A stretch of DNA of 11,078 nt, taken from assembly GCA_015163825.1 (NCBI GenBank), contig JAAOIL010000036.1:1-11078 (forward strand), read 5' to 3'. This stretch comes from Alphaproteobacteria bacterium. GTDB taxonomy: Bacteria; Pseudomonadota; Alphaproteobacteria; RS24. Shown here piece by piece: positions 1-6,929 of this stretch (position 1 is its first letter; each line of letters opens with the position of its first letter). A program made the translations under genes and the position numbers. The notes beneath the pieces are model-generated. The model had not been told where the DNA came from. It did not search any database and saw only the letters and a program-made list of their open reading frames with translations.

Positions 1-1800
1 GCTGGCGGCGACATTGACCAAGCCGTCATCATTGACCGATACTTTTGCGCCTGTGGTTTCGACAATCTCGCGAATGACTTTACCGCCTGTGCCAATGACA
101 TCGCGGATTTTATCTTGCGGGATTTGTATGGTTTCTATTTTTGGCGCATATTCACCCATTTCACTGCGTGATTCAGACAAAGCTTGCGACATTTCATTGA
201 GGATATGAGCACGACCATCTTTGGCTTGCTCCAATGCCACTTTCATAATCTCGTGCGTTATGCCGGTGATTTTAATATCCATTTGCAAAGACGTCACACC
301 TTCAGATGTGCCCGCAACTTTGAAATCCATATCGCCGAGATGGTCTTCATCACCTAAAATATCCGACAGAACCGCGAATTTTTCGCCTTCCTTAATCAGC
401 CCCATAGCAATACCAGCGACAGGGCGTTTAAGGGGAACGCCCGCATCCATCATCGCCAGCGAAGACCCGCAAACGGTCGCCATTGAAGACGAGCCATTTG
501 ATTCCGTAATCTCTGAGACAAGGCGTATGGTATAAGGAAATTCCGCGCGCGGCGGTAAAAGGGCGCGCATTGCCCGCCAAGCGAGTTTGCCGTGCCCAAT
601 CTCGCGGCGGCTGGTAAAACCGACCCGCCCTGTTTCGCCAACGCTATAGGGGGGGAAGTTATAATGTAGCATAAAGTTTTCTTTATAGGTGCCTTCTAGG
701 GCATCAATGAATTGTTCATCATCGCCTGTGCCCAAAGTCGCCACGACGAGGGCTTGTGTCTCACCGCGTGTGAATAATGCCGAGCCATGCGCGCGCGGTA
801 AAACCCCCGCCTCCGCCCGAATGGGGCGAATGTCTGCCAGACCACGACCATCTATGCGTTTTTTGGTATCTAAAATAGACCCCCGCACAATATCACTTTC
901 CAAATGCTTAAAAGCCCCGCCAACCGCAAGTGCCTCATCAGCACTGGCATTGTCGGGCAAAAGTTCTGCTTTGACCTTATCGCGTAAAGTGGCAATCGTG
1001 TCTTGGCGAGATTTCTTGTCGCTGGTTTGGTAAGCCGCCGCCAAATCATCGCGCACCATTTTAGCAATCTGGGCTTGCATCGCACTATCATCAAAGACAG
1101 GCACATCGCGTGGTTCTTTCGCAGATTTTTCTGCCATGCGAATAATCGCTTCTATCACAGGCTGAAACTGCTCATGCCCGAATGTCACCGCACCCAACAT
1201 AATCTCTTCCGAGAGTTCTTGGGCTTCACTTTCTACCATCAAAACCGCATCATTGGTGCCAGCGATAATCAAATCAAGAATGCTGGTTTCCATTTCATCA
1301 AGGCTTGGGTTCAAAATATAAGAGCCGTCTTGATAACCAACACGCGCCGCCCCTATAGGCCCTTGAAAGGGCACACCCGATAAAGTCAATGCCGCCGACA
1401 CTGCCACGAGGGCGACAATATCCGGATCATTTTCTAAATCATGGCTTAAAACGGTGGCAATAACTTGTGTTTCATTCTTAAAGCCTTTCACAAAAAGCGG
1501 GCGAATAGGGCGGTCAATAAGACGCGACACCAATGTCTCTTTTTCTGTAGGACGCCCTTCGCGTTTGAAAAATCCACCCGGCACTTTACCCGCCGCATAA
1601 GCGCGTTCTTGGTAATTAACCGTGAGCGGGAAAAAGTCTAACCCCGCTTTGGGGTGGCGGTCGGCAACCACGGTTGCCAACACACTTGTTTCGCCATAAT
1701 GGACGAGCACGGCGCCATCGGCTTGGCGCGCAATGCGTCCTGTTTCTAAAACGAGCGGTCGGCCGCCCCATTCAATTTCTTCTCTTGTTATATCAAACAT
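1..1800 (-). CDS. pnp: Polyribonucleotide nucleotidyltransferase (PNPase), 3' end cut off by window
   Basis: PNPase is a phosphorolytic 3'-5' exoribonuclease in RNA decay, and a degradosome component in many bacteria. I translated 600 codons from ATG 1800-1798, beginning MFDITREEIEWGGRPL, to the window edge with no stop. The first RNase PH core carries FFKREGRP from residue 77 (E. coli has FFRR at the same place) and LIDRPIRPLF. An all-helical linker follows, then the second RNase PH core with GDEDHLGDMDF at residues 483-493. Its D486 and D492 fall at the same numbers as the E. coli catalytic aspartates. The KH domain begins near residue 556 with IGTGGKVI at 569-576 and is interrupted by the edge, so the rest of KH and the usual S1 domain lie outside. 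AGGAAA at 1810-1805 is the ribosome site. It follows rpsO, as in most proteobacteria. Identity is certain; completeness is unknown. Confidence 0.98.
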   Translation of the reverse strand, partial: MFDITREEIEWGGRPLVLETGRIARQADGAVLVHYGETSVLATVVADRHPKAGLDFFPLTVNYQERAYAAGKVPGGFFKREGRPTEKETLVSRLIDRPIRPLFVKGFKNETQVIATVLSHDLENDPDIVALVAVSAALTLSGVPFQGPIGAARVGYQDGSYILNPSLDEMETSILDLIIAGTNDAVLMVESEAQELSEEIMLGAVTFGHEQFQPVIEAIIRMAEKSAKEPRDVPVFDDSAMQAQIAKMVRDDLAAAYQTSDKKSRQDTIATLRDKVKAELLPDNASADEALAVGGAFKHLESDIVRGSILDTKKRIDGRGLADIRPIRAEAGVLPRAHGSALFTRGETQALVVATLGTGDDEQFIDALEGTYKENFMLHYNFPPYSVGETGRVGFTSRREIGHGKLAWRAMRALLPPRAEFPYTIRLVSEITESNGSSSMATVCGSSLAMMDAGVPLKRPVAGIAMGLIKEGEKFAVLSDILGDEDHLGDMDFKVAGTSEGVTSLQMDIKITGITHEIMKVALEQAKDGRAHILNEMSQALSESRSEMGEYAPKIETIQIPQDKIRDVIGTGGKVIREIVETTGAKVSVNDDGLVNVAAS

Positions 1801-1882
1801 TATATTTCCTATCTGTTTTCATTCGTATTCGTATTTATATTTAACGGCGTAAGCCTCTATATTAACGGCGTAAGCCTCTATA
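1801..1882 (-). promoter_or_regulatory. rpsO-pnp intergenic leader
   Basis: This 82-base spacer is made of two perfect 21-base copies of the rpsO 3' end (1882-1841) followed by an AT-rich stretch. The AT-rich part holds a short ATACGA-type hexamer repeat (about 1835-1821) and the pnp ribosome site AGGAAA (1810-1805). In E. coli the rpsO-pnp gap holds a terminator and the long RNase III-cleaved hairpin used for pnp autoregulation. Neither is visible here: no GC-rich stem followed by a T run, and only tiny GGC/GCC three-base stems in each repeat. I see no convincing sigma-70 promoter, so pnp probably depends on readthrough from rpsO. A 9-codon reading frame starting at 1822 overlaps the pnp start in another frame and is probably incidental. 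Confidence 0.5.
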
Positions 1883-1898
1883 TTAACGGCGTAAGCCT
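1841..1898 (-). repeat. 21-base tandem repeat copying the rpsO 3' end and stop codon
   Basis: Two identical 21-base units (1882-1862 and 1861-1841, minus strand) directly follow rpsO. Their last 16 bases, AGGCTTACGCCGTTAA, are identical to the last 16 bases of rpsO (1898-1883), including the TAA stop. Because the unit is 21 bases long the copies are in frame: after the true stop, each unit reads Y-R-G-L-R-R-stop. The array therefore has three in-frame TAA codons at 1885-1883, 1864-1862 and 1843-1841. The most likely origin is slippage or unequal duplication of the gene tail. Confidence 0.95.
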
Positions 1899-2152
1899 AA
1901 GCGTCCAATCAGAGTTTGATAGCGCGCATCATCGCGGCTTTTCAAATAATCCAAGAGGCGTCGTCTTTGGCTGACCATTTTCAACAAGCCACGGCGCGAA
2001 TGATTATCTTTCGCATGTGTCTTGAAATGTTCGGTTAGATTAACAATCCGCTCTGTGAGGATTGCCACTTGCACTTCAGGCGAACCTGTATCACCACTGA
2101 GTGTGGCATAGTCTTTTATGACTTGCGCTTTGCGCTCTGCTTCTATCGACAT
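1883..2152 (-). CDS. rpsO: 30S ribosomal protein S15
   Basis: S15 is a primary 16S rRNA-binding protein of the 30S platform and takes part in the B4 bridge to the 50S subunit. The 89-residue product is the same length as E. coli S15. It shows the family landmarks: DTGSPEVQVAILTERI near residues 21-36, LTEHFKTHAKDNHSRRGLL near 39-57 with the conserved HxxDxxSRRGL pattern, and the basic end IGRLGLRR. The ATG at 2152-2150 is preceded by AAAAGGAG at 2167-2160 with 7 bases of spacing, the strongest ribosome site in the window, which suits a ribosomal protein. It lies 30 bases after truB and 82 before pnp. The odd feature is downstream: its last 16 bases, stop included, are repeated twice. Any S15 binding to its own mRNA, as in E. 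coli, cannot be judged here. Confidence 0.99.
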   Translation of the reverse strand: MSIEAERKAQVIKDYATLSGDTGSPEVQVAILTERIVNLTEHFKTHAKDNHSRRGLLKMVSQRRRLLDYLKSRDDARYQTLIGRLGLRR

Positions 2153-2182
2153 CGGAACTCTCCTTTTCTGTTTCAGTTATGA

Positions 2183-3181
2183 TTACGCCTCTGGAGCCAC
2201 AATATCTGGTGAAGGAAAAACCTTCATTGATTTTATCGCCGCCGCTTCAAGGTAGCAGATTGCCACCAAGCCATTTGCGTCATACACACAAAAGCGGTCT
2301 GCGGCGATTATCTCTTGCGATATATCGGGCAAGCCGTCTTGCGGGATTGTCAGCCCATGGCGGAGACGCGATGCAAAGTCTGCACCAACCACCAGAGCCG
2401 GGATGTCGGCCAGCACGGTATGGATTGGAGAGAGACTTGCGTCTAACATCTGTCCGTGAGTCTCGCTTGATAATTCATGTGAGGACTCAAGGGTTGTCAA
2501 ATCGGGCGCACTATGGCGCAAATCACTTAGCTTTTCTAGTGTTATTATTGAATTTTCGTCAAAAATTCCAACTTTTGTGCGCCGCAAGGCACAAATGTGT
2601 CCATAAGTGCCCAAACATTGCCCTAAATCCCGCGCCAAAGCCCGCATATAAACTCCTTTGCCGCATTGCACTTGCAAAGTCAGGCTATGCGGCGTGGTCG
2701 CCAAAATCGCAATCGTATCAATACGCACCTTGCGGGACACCAAAGGCACCACTTGCCCCGCTCGTGCCAGCGCATAAGCGCGTTTGCCATCCTGCTTTAT
2801 CGCCGAATATTGTGGCGGCACTTGCTCTATCGTGCCTATAAAATCAGGCAGTGCCGCCTCTATCGCCGCTCTATCGGGGCGGTTATCAGATTCGGCAATG
2901 ACCGCACCCTCGCTATCATCTGTGGCGGTCGCCGCCCCCCACATAATCTCAATCTCATAAATTTTGGTCGCCTCTTGCATAAAGGAAATGGTTTTGGTCG
3001 CCGCCCCAAATGCCAAAGGCAATACACCGCTTGCCAAAGGATCTAATGTGCCGGCATGACCGACTTTACGCGCTTGAAAAAGATGACGCACTTTTGCTAC
3101 CGCTTGGGCAGAGCTCATATGGCGGGGTTTATCAAAATTAAGCCAGCCATCTATCGGGCGTCCTGTTTTGCGCCTAGCCAT
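2183..3181 (-). CDS. truB: tRNA pseudouridine(55) synthase TruB
   Basis: TruB converts U55 of the tRNA T-loop to pseudouridine and also acts as a tRNA-folding chaperone. The 332-residue protein has the family signatures in order: GWLNFDKPRHMSS (12-24), the catalytic-loop block GHAGTLDPLASGVLP (41-55) with D47 as the expected nucleophile, VPPQYSAIKQDGKRAYALAR (121-140), and the VQCGKGVYMRALARDLG block (171-187). The C-terminal third (about 215-332) is a family tail domain with a poorly conserved linker near 222-251. It is slightly longer than the E. coli enzyme (314). The start is supported by the typical MARRKxGRPIDGW opening. However, the 24 bases between the rbfA stop and this ATG contain no Shine-Dalgarno sequence, only an AT-rich tract, so translation may depend on coupling to rbfA or on an unstructured AT-rich leader. 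Identity is secure. Confidence 0.98.
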   Translation of the reverse strand: MARRKTGRPIDGWLNFDKPRHMSSAQAVAKVRHLFQARKVGHAGTLDPLASGVLPLAFGAATKTISFMQEATKIYEIEIMWGAATATDDSEGAVIAESDNRPDRAAIEAALPDFIGTIEQVPPQYSAIKQDGKRAYALARAGQVVPLVSRKVRIDTIAILATTPHSLTLQVQCGKGVYMRALARDLGQCLGTYGHICALRRTKVGIFDENSIITLEKLSDLRHSAPDLTTLESSHELSSETHGQMLDASLSPIHTVLADIPALVVGADFASRLRHGLTIPQDGLPDISQEIIAADRFCVYDANGLVAICYLEAAAIKSMKVFPSPDIVAPEA

Positions 3182-3205
3182 TTATTTTATAAAAAGTCAT
3201 AAGGA

Positions 3206-3628
3206 TTAAAATTCATCAGAGTTTTTAGAAGGCGTGGTGGTTTGAGGGGGCCCCGAATTCTTAGGAGGTAAGTCACTTAATATCTTATCCATTGCCGCGC
3301 CGCGTTCAAAACTCATATCTGCCACAAATGTCAGTGACGGCACATATTTAAGGCGCAAACCTTGCAAGGCTTGTTTTTTATAACGACCAACATTGTCATT
3401 CAAAACCGCCACACTCGCCCCAACATCGCCGCCGCCAAGCGGCATAATAAAAGCCCGCGCATAACGCAAATCAGGAGTCATACGCACTTCCGTCACCGTA
3501 ATCGTGCCGTCCAAACCATCTAGGATAAAATCACCCTTGCTTAAACTATCGGCAAGGCGTTGGCGTATCATCTCGCCAACCCGCAATTGCCTTTGGCTGG
3601 GCTCATTTGTTGTTTTCTGCCGTGCCAT
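3206..3628 (-). CDS. rbfA: 30S ribosome-binding factor A
   Basis: RbfA is a small KH-like protein that binds immature 30S subunits near the 16S 5' helix and helps complete processing and cold adaptation. The 140-residue product starts with SQRQLRVGEMIRQRLADSL (11-29), the usual opening of the family. It continues through ITVTEVRMTPDLRYARAFI (43-61) and ends its domain at LRLKYVPSLTFVADMSFERG (91-110), the conserved strand that forms the KH-like core. The last 25 residues are Pro/Ser/Thr-rich and probably disordered. ATG 3628-3626 is preceded by AAGGCGG about 6 bases upstream. The infB stop lies 18 bases upstream and truB begins 24 bases downstream, fitting the conserved infB-rbfA-truB block. 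Nothing looks truncated. Confidence 0.97.
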   Translation of the reverse strand: MARQKTTNEPSQRQLRVGEMIRQRLADSLSKGDFILDGLDGTITVTEVRMTPDLRYARAFIMPLGGGDVGASVAVLNDNVGRYKKQALQGLRLKYVPSLTFVADMSFERGAAMDKILSDLPPKNSGPPQTTTPSKNSDEF

Positions 3629-3646
3629 CGTCTGCCGCCTTATCGC

Positions 3647-6178
3647 TCAGTTTTGCAATTGGCGAGAGACGGATTCAACTTCAAAACATTCAATCATATC
3701 GCCTTGTTTGACATCGGCAAATGTGGCAAATGCCATACCGCATTCTTGCCCGCCTGTCGCTTCTTTCACTTCATCTTTGAAGCGGCGCAGAGAACTTAAA
3801 TCACCTTCATGCACGACAATATCATCACGGATAATGCGCACTTTTGCGCCACGTTTGACGGCACCTTCTTCAATACGACAGCCCGCCGCCCGACCACCCT
3901 TGATAGAAAAGACATCAAGCACGGCAGCCTTACCAAGCAAGGTTTCACGCAATTCTGGCGAGAGCATACCCGACATCGCCGCTTGTAAATCATCAACCAA
4001 ATCATAAATGACATTATAGTAGCGGATTTCAATACCGCTCACTTCTGCTGCCTGTTGTGCCTCGCGCCGTGCCCGCACATTAAACCCGACAATCACCGCC
4101 CCAGAGGCATTCGCCAATGTCACATCGCTTTCATTGATGCCACCCACGGCTGACAATACCACCCGCGCCCCGACCTCCTCATTGCCTAGTTTTTCTACCG
4201 CTTGCGCTATCGCTTCTACCGAGCCTTGCACATCACCCTTAACAATAATGGTCAGTTCTTTTTTATCCGTGCCCCCTGCTTGGGCGGCTTTTAATGCCAT
4301 TAATTGGTCTAGCGATGTCGTGCGTCCCTGACCATCTGCCCCCGCTTGTTGGCGATATTTACGCGCTCTATAATCGGCGACTTCACGCGCCCGTGCATCA
4401 TTTTCTACCACGCTCAATACCTCTCCTGCCCGAGGCGCCCCTGATATGCCCAGCACTTCTACCGGCATAGAAGGCGGTGCTTCTTTTATCGGCTTGCCAT
4501 TGGCATCGTGCAAGGCACGCACTTTGCCCGATTCTTCCCCGACCACAAAAATATCACCCGCCCGCAATGTGCCGCGTTGCACAAGTATCGTTGCCACAGG
4601 CCCACGCCCTTTATCCAAACGCGCCTCTATGACCACACCTTCGGCGGCGCGTGTCGCATTGGCTTTTAAGTCCATCAATTGCGCTTGTAAAATAATGCCC
4701 TCTAATAAATCATCCAATCCTGTGCCATCTTTGGCAGAAACGGGCACCATCTGTGTTTCGCCACCCATTTCTTCAGCAATGATTTCGTGTTGCAATAAAT
4801 CATTTTTAACACGCGTCACATCGGCTTCGGGTTTATCTATTTTATTGATGGCGACAATAATCGGCGCCCCCGCTTCTTTGGCATGGGCAATCGCTTCTAT
4901 GGTTTGGGGTTGCACACTATCATCTGCTGCCACCACCAGCACCACAATATCAGTAACCTTTGCGCCGCGTGCCCGCATAGCGGAAAATGCCGCATGACCC
5001 GGTGTATCAACAAAGGACACCACCTGACCTTCTTTCGTGAAACTTTGATAAGCACCAATATGTTGCGTAATACCCCCCGCTTCACCCGCCGCCACTTTTG
5101 TTTCACGCAAGGCATCAAGCAAAGAGGTTTTGCCATGATCGACATGACCCATAATCGTTACAACAGGCGGGCGTGGGGTTTGTGCGCCCACATCATCATT
5201 GCCGCCGATAAGACCTTCTTCAATATCGCCTTCGGCAACACGTTTGACACTATGCCCAAAATCTTCAGCAACAATCTGGGCGGTATCGGCATCAATCACA
5301 TCATTGATTTTAAGCATCATACCTTGTTGCATTAAAACTTTAATCACATCGGTAGCGCGTTCTGCCATACGATTGGCAAGTTCTTGTATGGTAATCGTTT
5401 CTGGCACGGTAATGGTGCGGGATTGTTTCTCTTGCGGCAATTGCACATCGGCTTGGCGTTTTTCACGCTCGCGGCGGCGTTTAATAGACGCCAATGACCG
5501 CATACGCTCTTCATCATTCAACGCATCATTTATGGTCAGTTTGCCTTCACGGCGGCGGCGCTCGCCCTTTTTATTATCGGTGCGTTTGGGATCTGCTCGC
5601 CCTTCCTCATCACGCGTCGGTGCAGGTGTTGTTTTACTGGCAACTTTGCTTGTCGTGCGGCGCACCCGTGCATCGGCCTCAGAGGGCTCCACCGGCACAT
5701 CGGTTGGATCCATCACTTCAATCTCATCTTTGCCTGATTTCTTTTGGGCTTTCTTTTCTGCTTTTTTCTCTGCTGCTTGTTCTGCCGCGAATCGTGATTC
5801 TTCTTCTAGCTTAGCTTCTGCCGCAAGGCGCTCAGCTTCTTGCGCTTCTATGACTTCAAGTTCTGCTCGCCGCTTGGCTTCTTCCACCGCTTCAAGGCGT
5901 TTATTCTGCTCGCGTTTTGATAATGTTTCAATCGCCTCTGGCACGGCGGGGGTTGGGATATTACCTTCGGCGGCATCTTCTATCACTTCACCTTGACGGA
6001 TTGTGCGTTTTTTGCGTTTTTCCACCACCACGGCTTTGCTACGCCCATGCGCAAAACTTTGCCGCACCTGCCCCGATTCAACAGTGCGCTTGAGACTTAA
6101 TGTCTTGCCCTTTTTTGCCTCACCCGCCTCTGCATTTTCTTTGGCAGATGTATTTGGGTCATTATCACTATCAGTCAT
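3647..6178 (-). CDS. infB: Translation initiation factor IF-2
   Basis: IF-2 is the GTPase that places formyl-Met-tRNA on the 30S subunit and promotes subunit joining. The 843-residue product has an IF2-associated segment at about 25-60 (KTLSLKRTVESGQVRQSF), then a long charged Glu/Ala/Lys-rich region that is probably helical or disordered, the IF2_N fold at about 253-302, and the G domain. G motifs seen are GHVDHGKT (344-351), DTPGH (391-395), NKID (445-448) and SAK (481-483). Domains II, III and the tRNA-binding IV follow, ending in FEVESVSRQLQN. The start is placed at ATG 6178-6176 because AGAGGA (6189-6184) sits 5 bases upstream. An in-frame ATG at 6238 has no such site and would add 20 residues lying inside ylxR. 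The start overlaps the ylxR stop by 8 bases (ATGACTGA), which suggests translational coupling. The stop is 18 bases before rbfA. Confidence 0.98.
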   Translation of the reverse strand: MTDSDNDPNTSAKENAEAGEAKKGKTLSLKRTVESGQVRQSFAHGRSKAVVVEKRKKRTIRQGEVIEDAAEGNIPTPAVPEAIETLSKREQNKRLEAVEEAKRRAELEVIEAQEAERLAAEAKLEEESRFAAEQAAEKKAEKKAQKKSGKDEIEVMDPTDVPVEPSEADARVRRTTSKVASKTTPAPTRDEEGRADPKRTDNKKGERRRREGKLTINDALNDEERMRSLASIKRRREREKRQADVQLPQEKQSRTITVPETITIQELANRMAERATDVIKVLMQQGMMLKINDVIDADTAQIVAEDFGHSVKRVAEGDIEEGLIGGNDDVGAQTPRPPVVTIMGHVDHGKTSLLDALRETKVAAGEAGGITQHIGAYQSFTKEGQVVSFVDTPGHAAFSAMRARGAKVTDIVVLVVAADDSVQPQTIEAIAHAKEAGAPIIVAINKIDKPEADVTRVKNDLLQHEIIAEEMGGETQMVPVSAKDGTGLDDLLEGIILQAQLMDLKANATRAAEGVVIEARLDKGRGPVATILVQRGTLRAGDIFVVGEESGKVRALHDANGKPIKEAPPSMPVEVLGISGAPRAGEVLSVVENDARAREVADYRARKYRQQAGADGQGRTTSLDQLMALKAAQAGGTDKKELTIIVKGDVQGSVEAIAQAVEKLGNEEVGARVVLSAVGGINESDVTLANASGAVIVGFNVRARREAQQAAEVSGIEIRYYNVIYDLVDDLQAAMSGMLSPELRETLLGKAAVLDVFSIKGGRAAGCRIEEGAVKRGAKVRIIRDDIVVHEGDLSSLRRFKDEVKEATGGQECGMAFATFADVKQGDMIECFEVESVSRQLQN

Positions 6179-6878
6179 GAGAGTCCTCTTTGTGAAATTC
6201 AGAATCGTCAAAGTGCGTAATAAATCCCAAAATAACATTCATAGAAGCGAGGAAGTGCTTATCACTCAACACAATATGATGCACATTATCACGCCCCAAA
6301 GCACCGCTTAGCTCTGCCACTGAAAATATATCACACAGCGCAATATCGGTAGCACGGGCTTTATGGGCAAGTTTTTTGGCACCACCTTCGGCACTATCTT
6401 GTGCATTGAATAAAAGCACGGCCGTGCCTGCTGTTAAAGCCGCATGGACTTTACCAAACCCGCTTTGCACACACCCTGCTTTGCGTGCCAAGCCTAATAA
6501 ATCTAGGGCGCGGTGGCGCAATAACGTTTCAATATGGTCAGCAAAAGCGGGGGGCGCCATAGCGGCTTTATCTTTGGCTAAATCTTCTATTGCGCCTCGT
6601 AAGCTAGAGCATGAGTTAGAATCGGGCACGGCTATAAGATATTCGCGCGCCCCCTCCTCTAATGATAAGCGCCCCCTTAAATCAACAACAAGGCGATAGG
6701 CGGCAGGGGCAGTGGGGGTATAGATAAAGCGCAAGCAATTATTATTCTCTGCCCCTCTAGAAAATGCAGAAACGGCAGAAACTGCAGAAACGGCAGAGAC
6801 TGCAGAGAATTCTGACGCTTCTTTATAAGCGTGTGGCGCGTCTTCATTGGCGCGTAATGATGTGTCCGTTGCTTGCAT
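6171..6878 (-). CDS. YlxR (DUF448)/L7Ae-like RNA-binding protein with a degenerate YlxR half
   Basis: Alphaproteobacteria commonly carry, between nusA and infB, a fusion of a YlxR (DUF448) nucleic-acid-binding domain with an L7Ae/YlxQ-like domain; its exact role is poorly defined. This 235-residue protein fits by position and by its second half: HRALDLLGLARKAGCVQSGF (121-140), a small-residue core with GGAKKLAHKA, and NVHHIVLSDKHF, all typical of the L7Ae-like part. The first half keeps only LRFIY (49-53) and VVDLRGRL (64-71). The expected R-x-C-I/V motif before the LRF strand and the (P)GRG-aromatic motif after it are absent. In their place are a five-unit Ser-Ala-Val repeat (25-39) and LSLEEGAREYLIAV. 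The start is well supported: AGAGGA (6890-6885) lies 6 bases before ATG 6878. It is 51 bases after nusA and overlaps infB by 8. I found no sign of a frameshift hiding the lost motif. Confidence 0.85.
   Translation of the reverse strand: MQATDTSLRANEDAPHAYKEASEFSAVSAVSAVSAVSAFSRGAENNNCLRFIYTPTAPAAYRLVVDLRGRLSLEEGAREYLIAVPDSNSCSSLRGAIEDLAKDKAAMAPPAFADHIETLLRHRALDLLGLARKAGCVQSGFGKVHAALTAGTAVLLFNAQDSAEGGAKKLAHKARATDIALCDIFSVAELSGALGRDNVHHIVLSDKHFLASMNVILGFITHFDDSEFHKEDSHD
6762..6806 (-). repeat. 9-base coding tandem repeat, five units, in the ylxR-like gene
   Basis: Five 9-base units (6806-6798, 6797-6789, 6788-6780, 6779-6771, 6770-6762) encode Ser-Ala-Val four times and then Ser-Ala-Phe. On the plus strand the units alternate between aacggcaga and aactgcaga forms, with single-base differences, so 18-base higher-order duplication is also possible. 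The repeat is in frame and could expand or contract without breaking the gene. It lies where the missing Cys-containing YlxR motif would be expected. Confidence 0.95.
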
Positions 6879-6929
6879 TCTATATCCTCTATCTTATCGG
6901 GTGTCTTATCCTGTCTCATTAGTCTAATG

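Noticed and set aside
649..655. G/C homopolymer runs of seven in pnp (649-655) and trmB (about 10202-10208) as possible slippery sites
   Set aside because: Both encode conserved Pro-Pro or Gly-Gly motifs and the reading frame continues normally on each side.
1793..1822. Nine-codon frame overlapping the pnp start
   Set aside because: It has no ribosome site of its own and arises by chance in AT-rich sequence; there is no evidence of regulation.
2179..2841. Plus-strand open frame of 220 codons opposite truB
   Set aside because: It lies antisense to a clear truB, has no recognisable domain or ribosome site, and reads as a low-complexity shadow of truB codon bias.
5199..5996. Plus-strand open frame of 265 codons opposite infB, and similar ones at 4446-4997 and 3504-4007
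   Set aside because: They are antisense to IF-2 and RbfA, and Ser/Arg-rich as expected from the complement of Glu/Ala/Lys-rich coding sequence.
6179..6238. Longer infB start at ATG 6238
   Set aside because: The 20 added residues are hydrophobic and unrelated to IF-2, lie entirely in ylxR and lack a ribosome site, whereas ATG 6178 has AGAGGA 5 bases upstream.
6677..6919. Minus-strand 80-codon frame overlapping the ylxR start, considered as a frameshifted piece holding the missing YlxR Cys motif
   Set aside because: Its translation contains no R-x-C motif, and the third frame closes early with a stop, so no frameshift explanation is supported.
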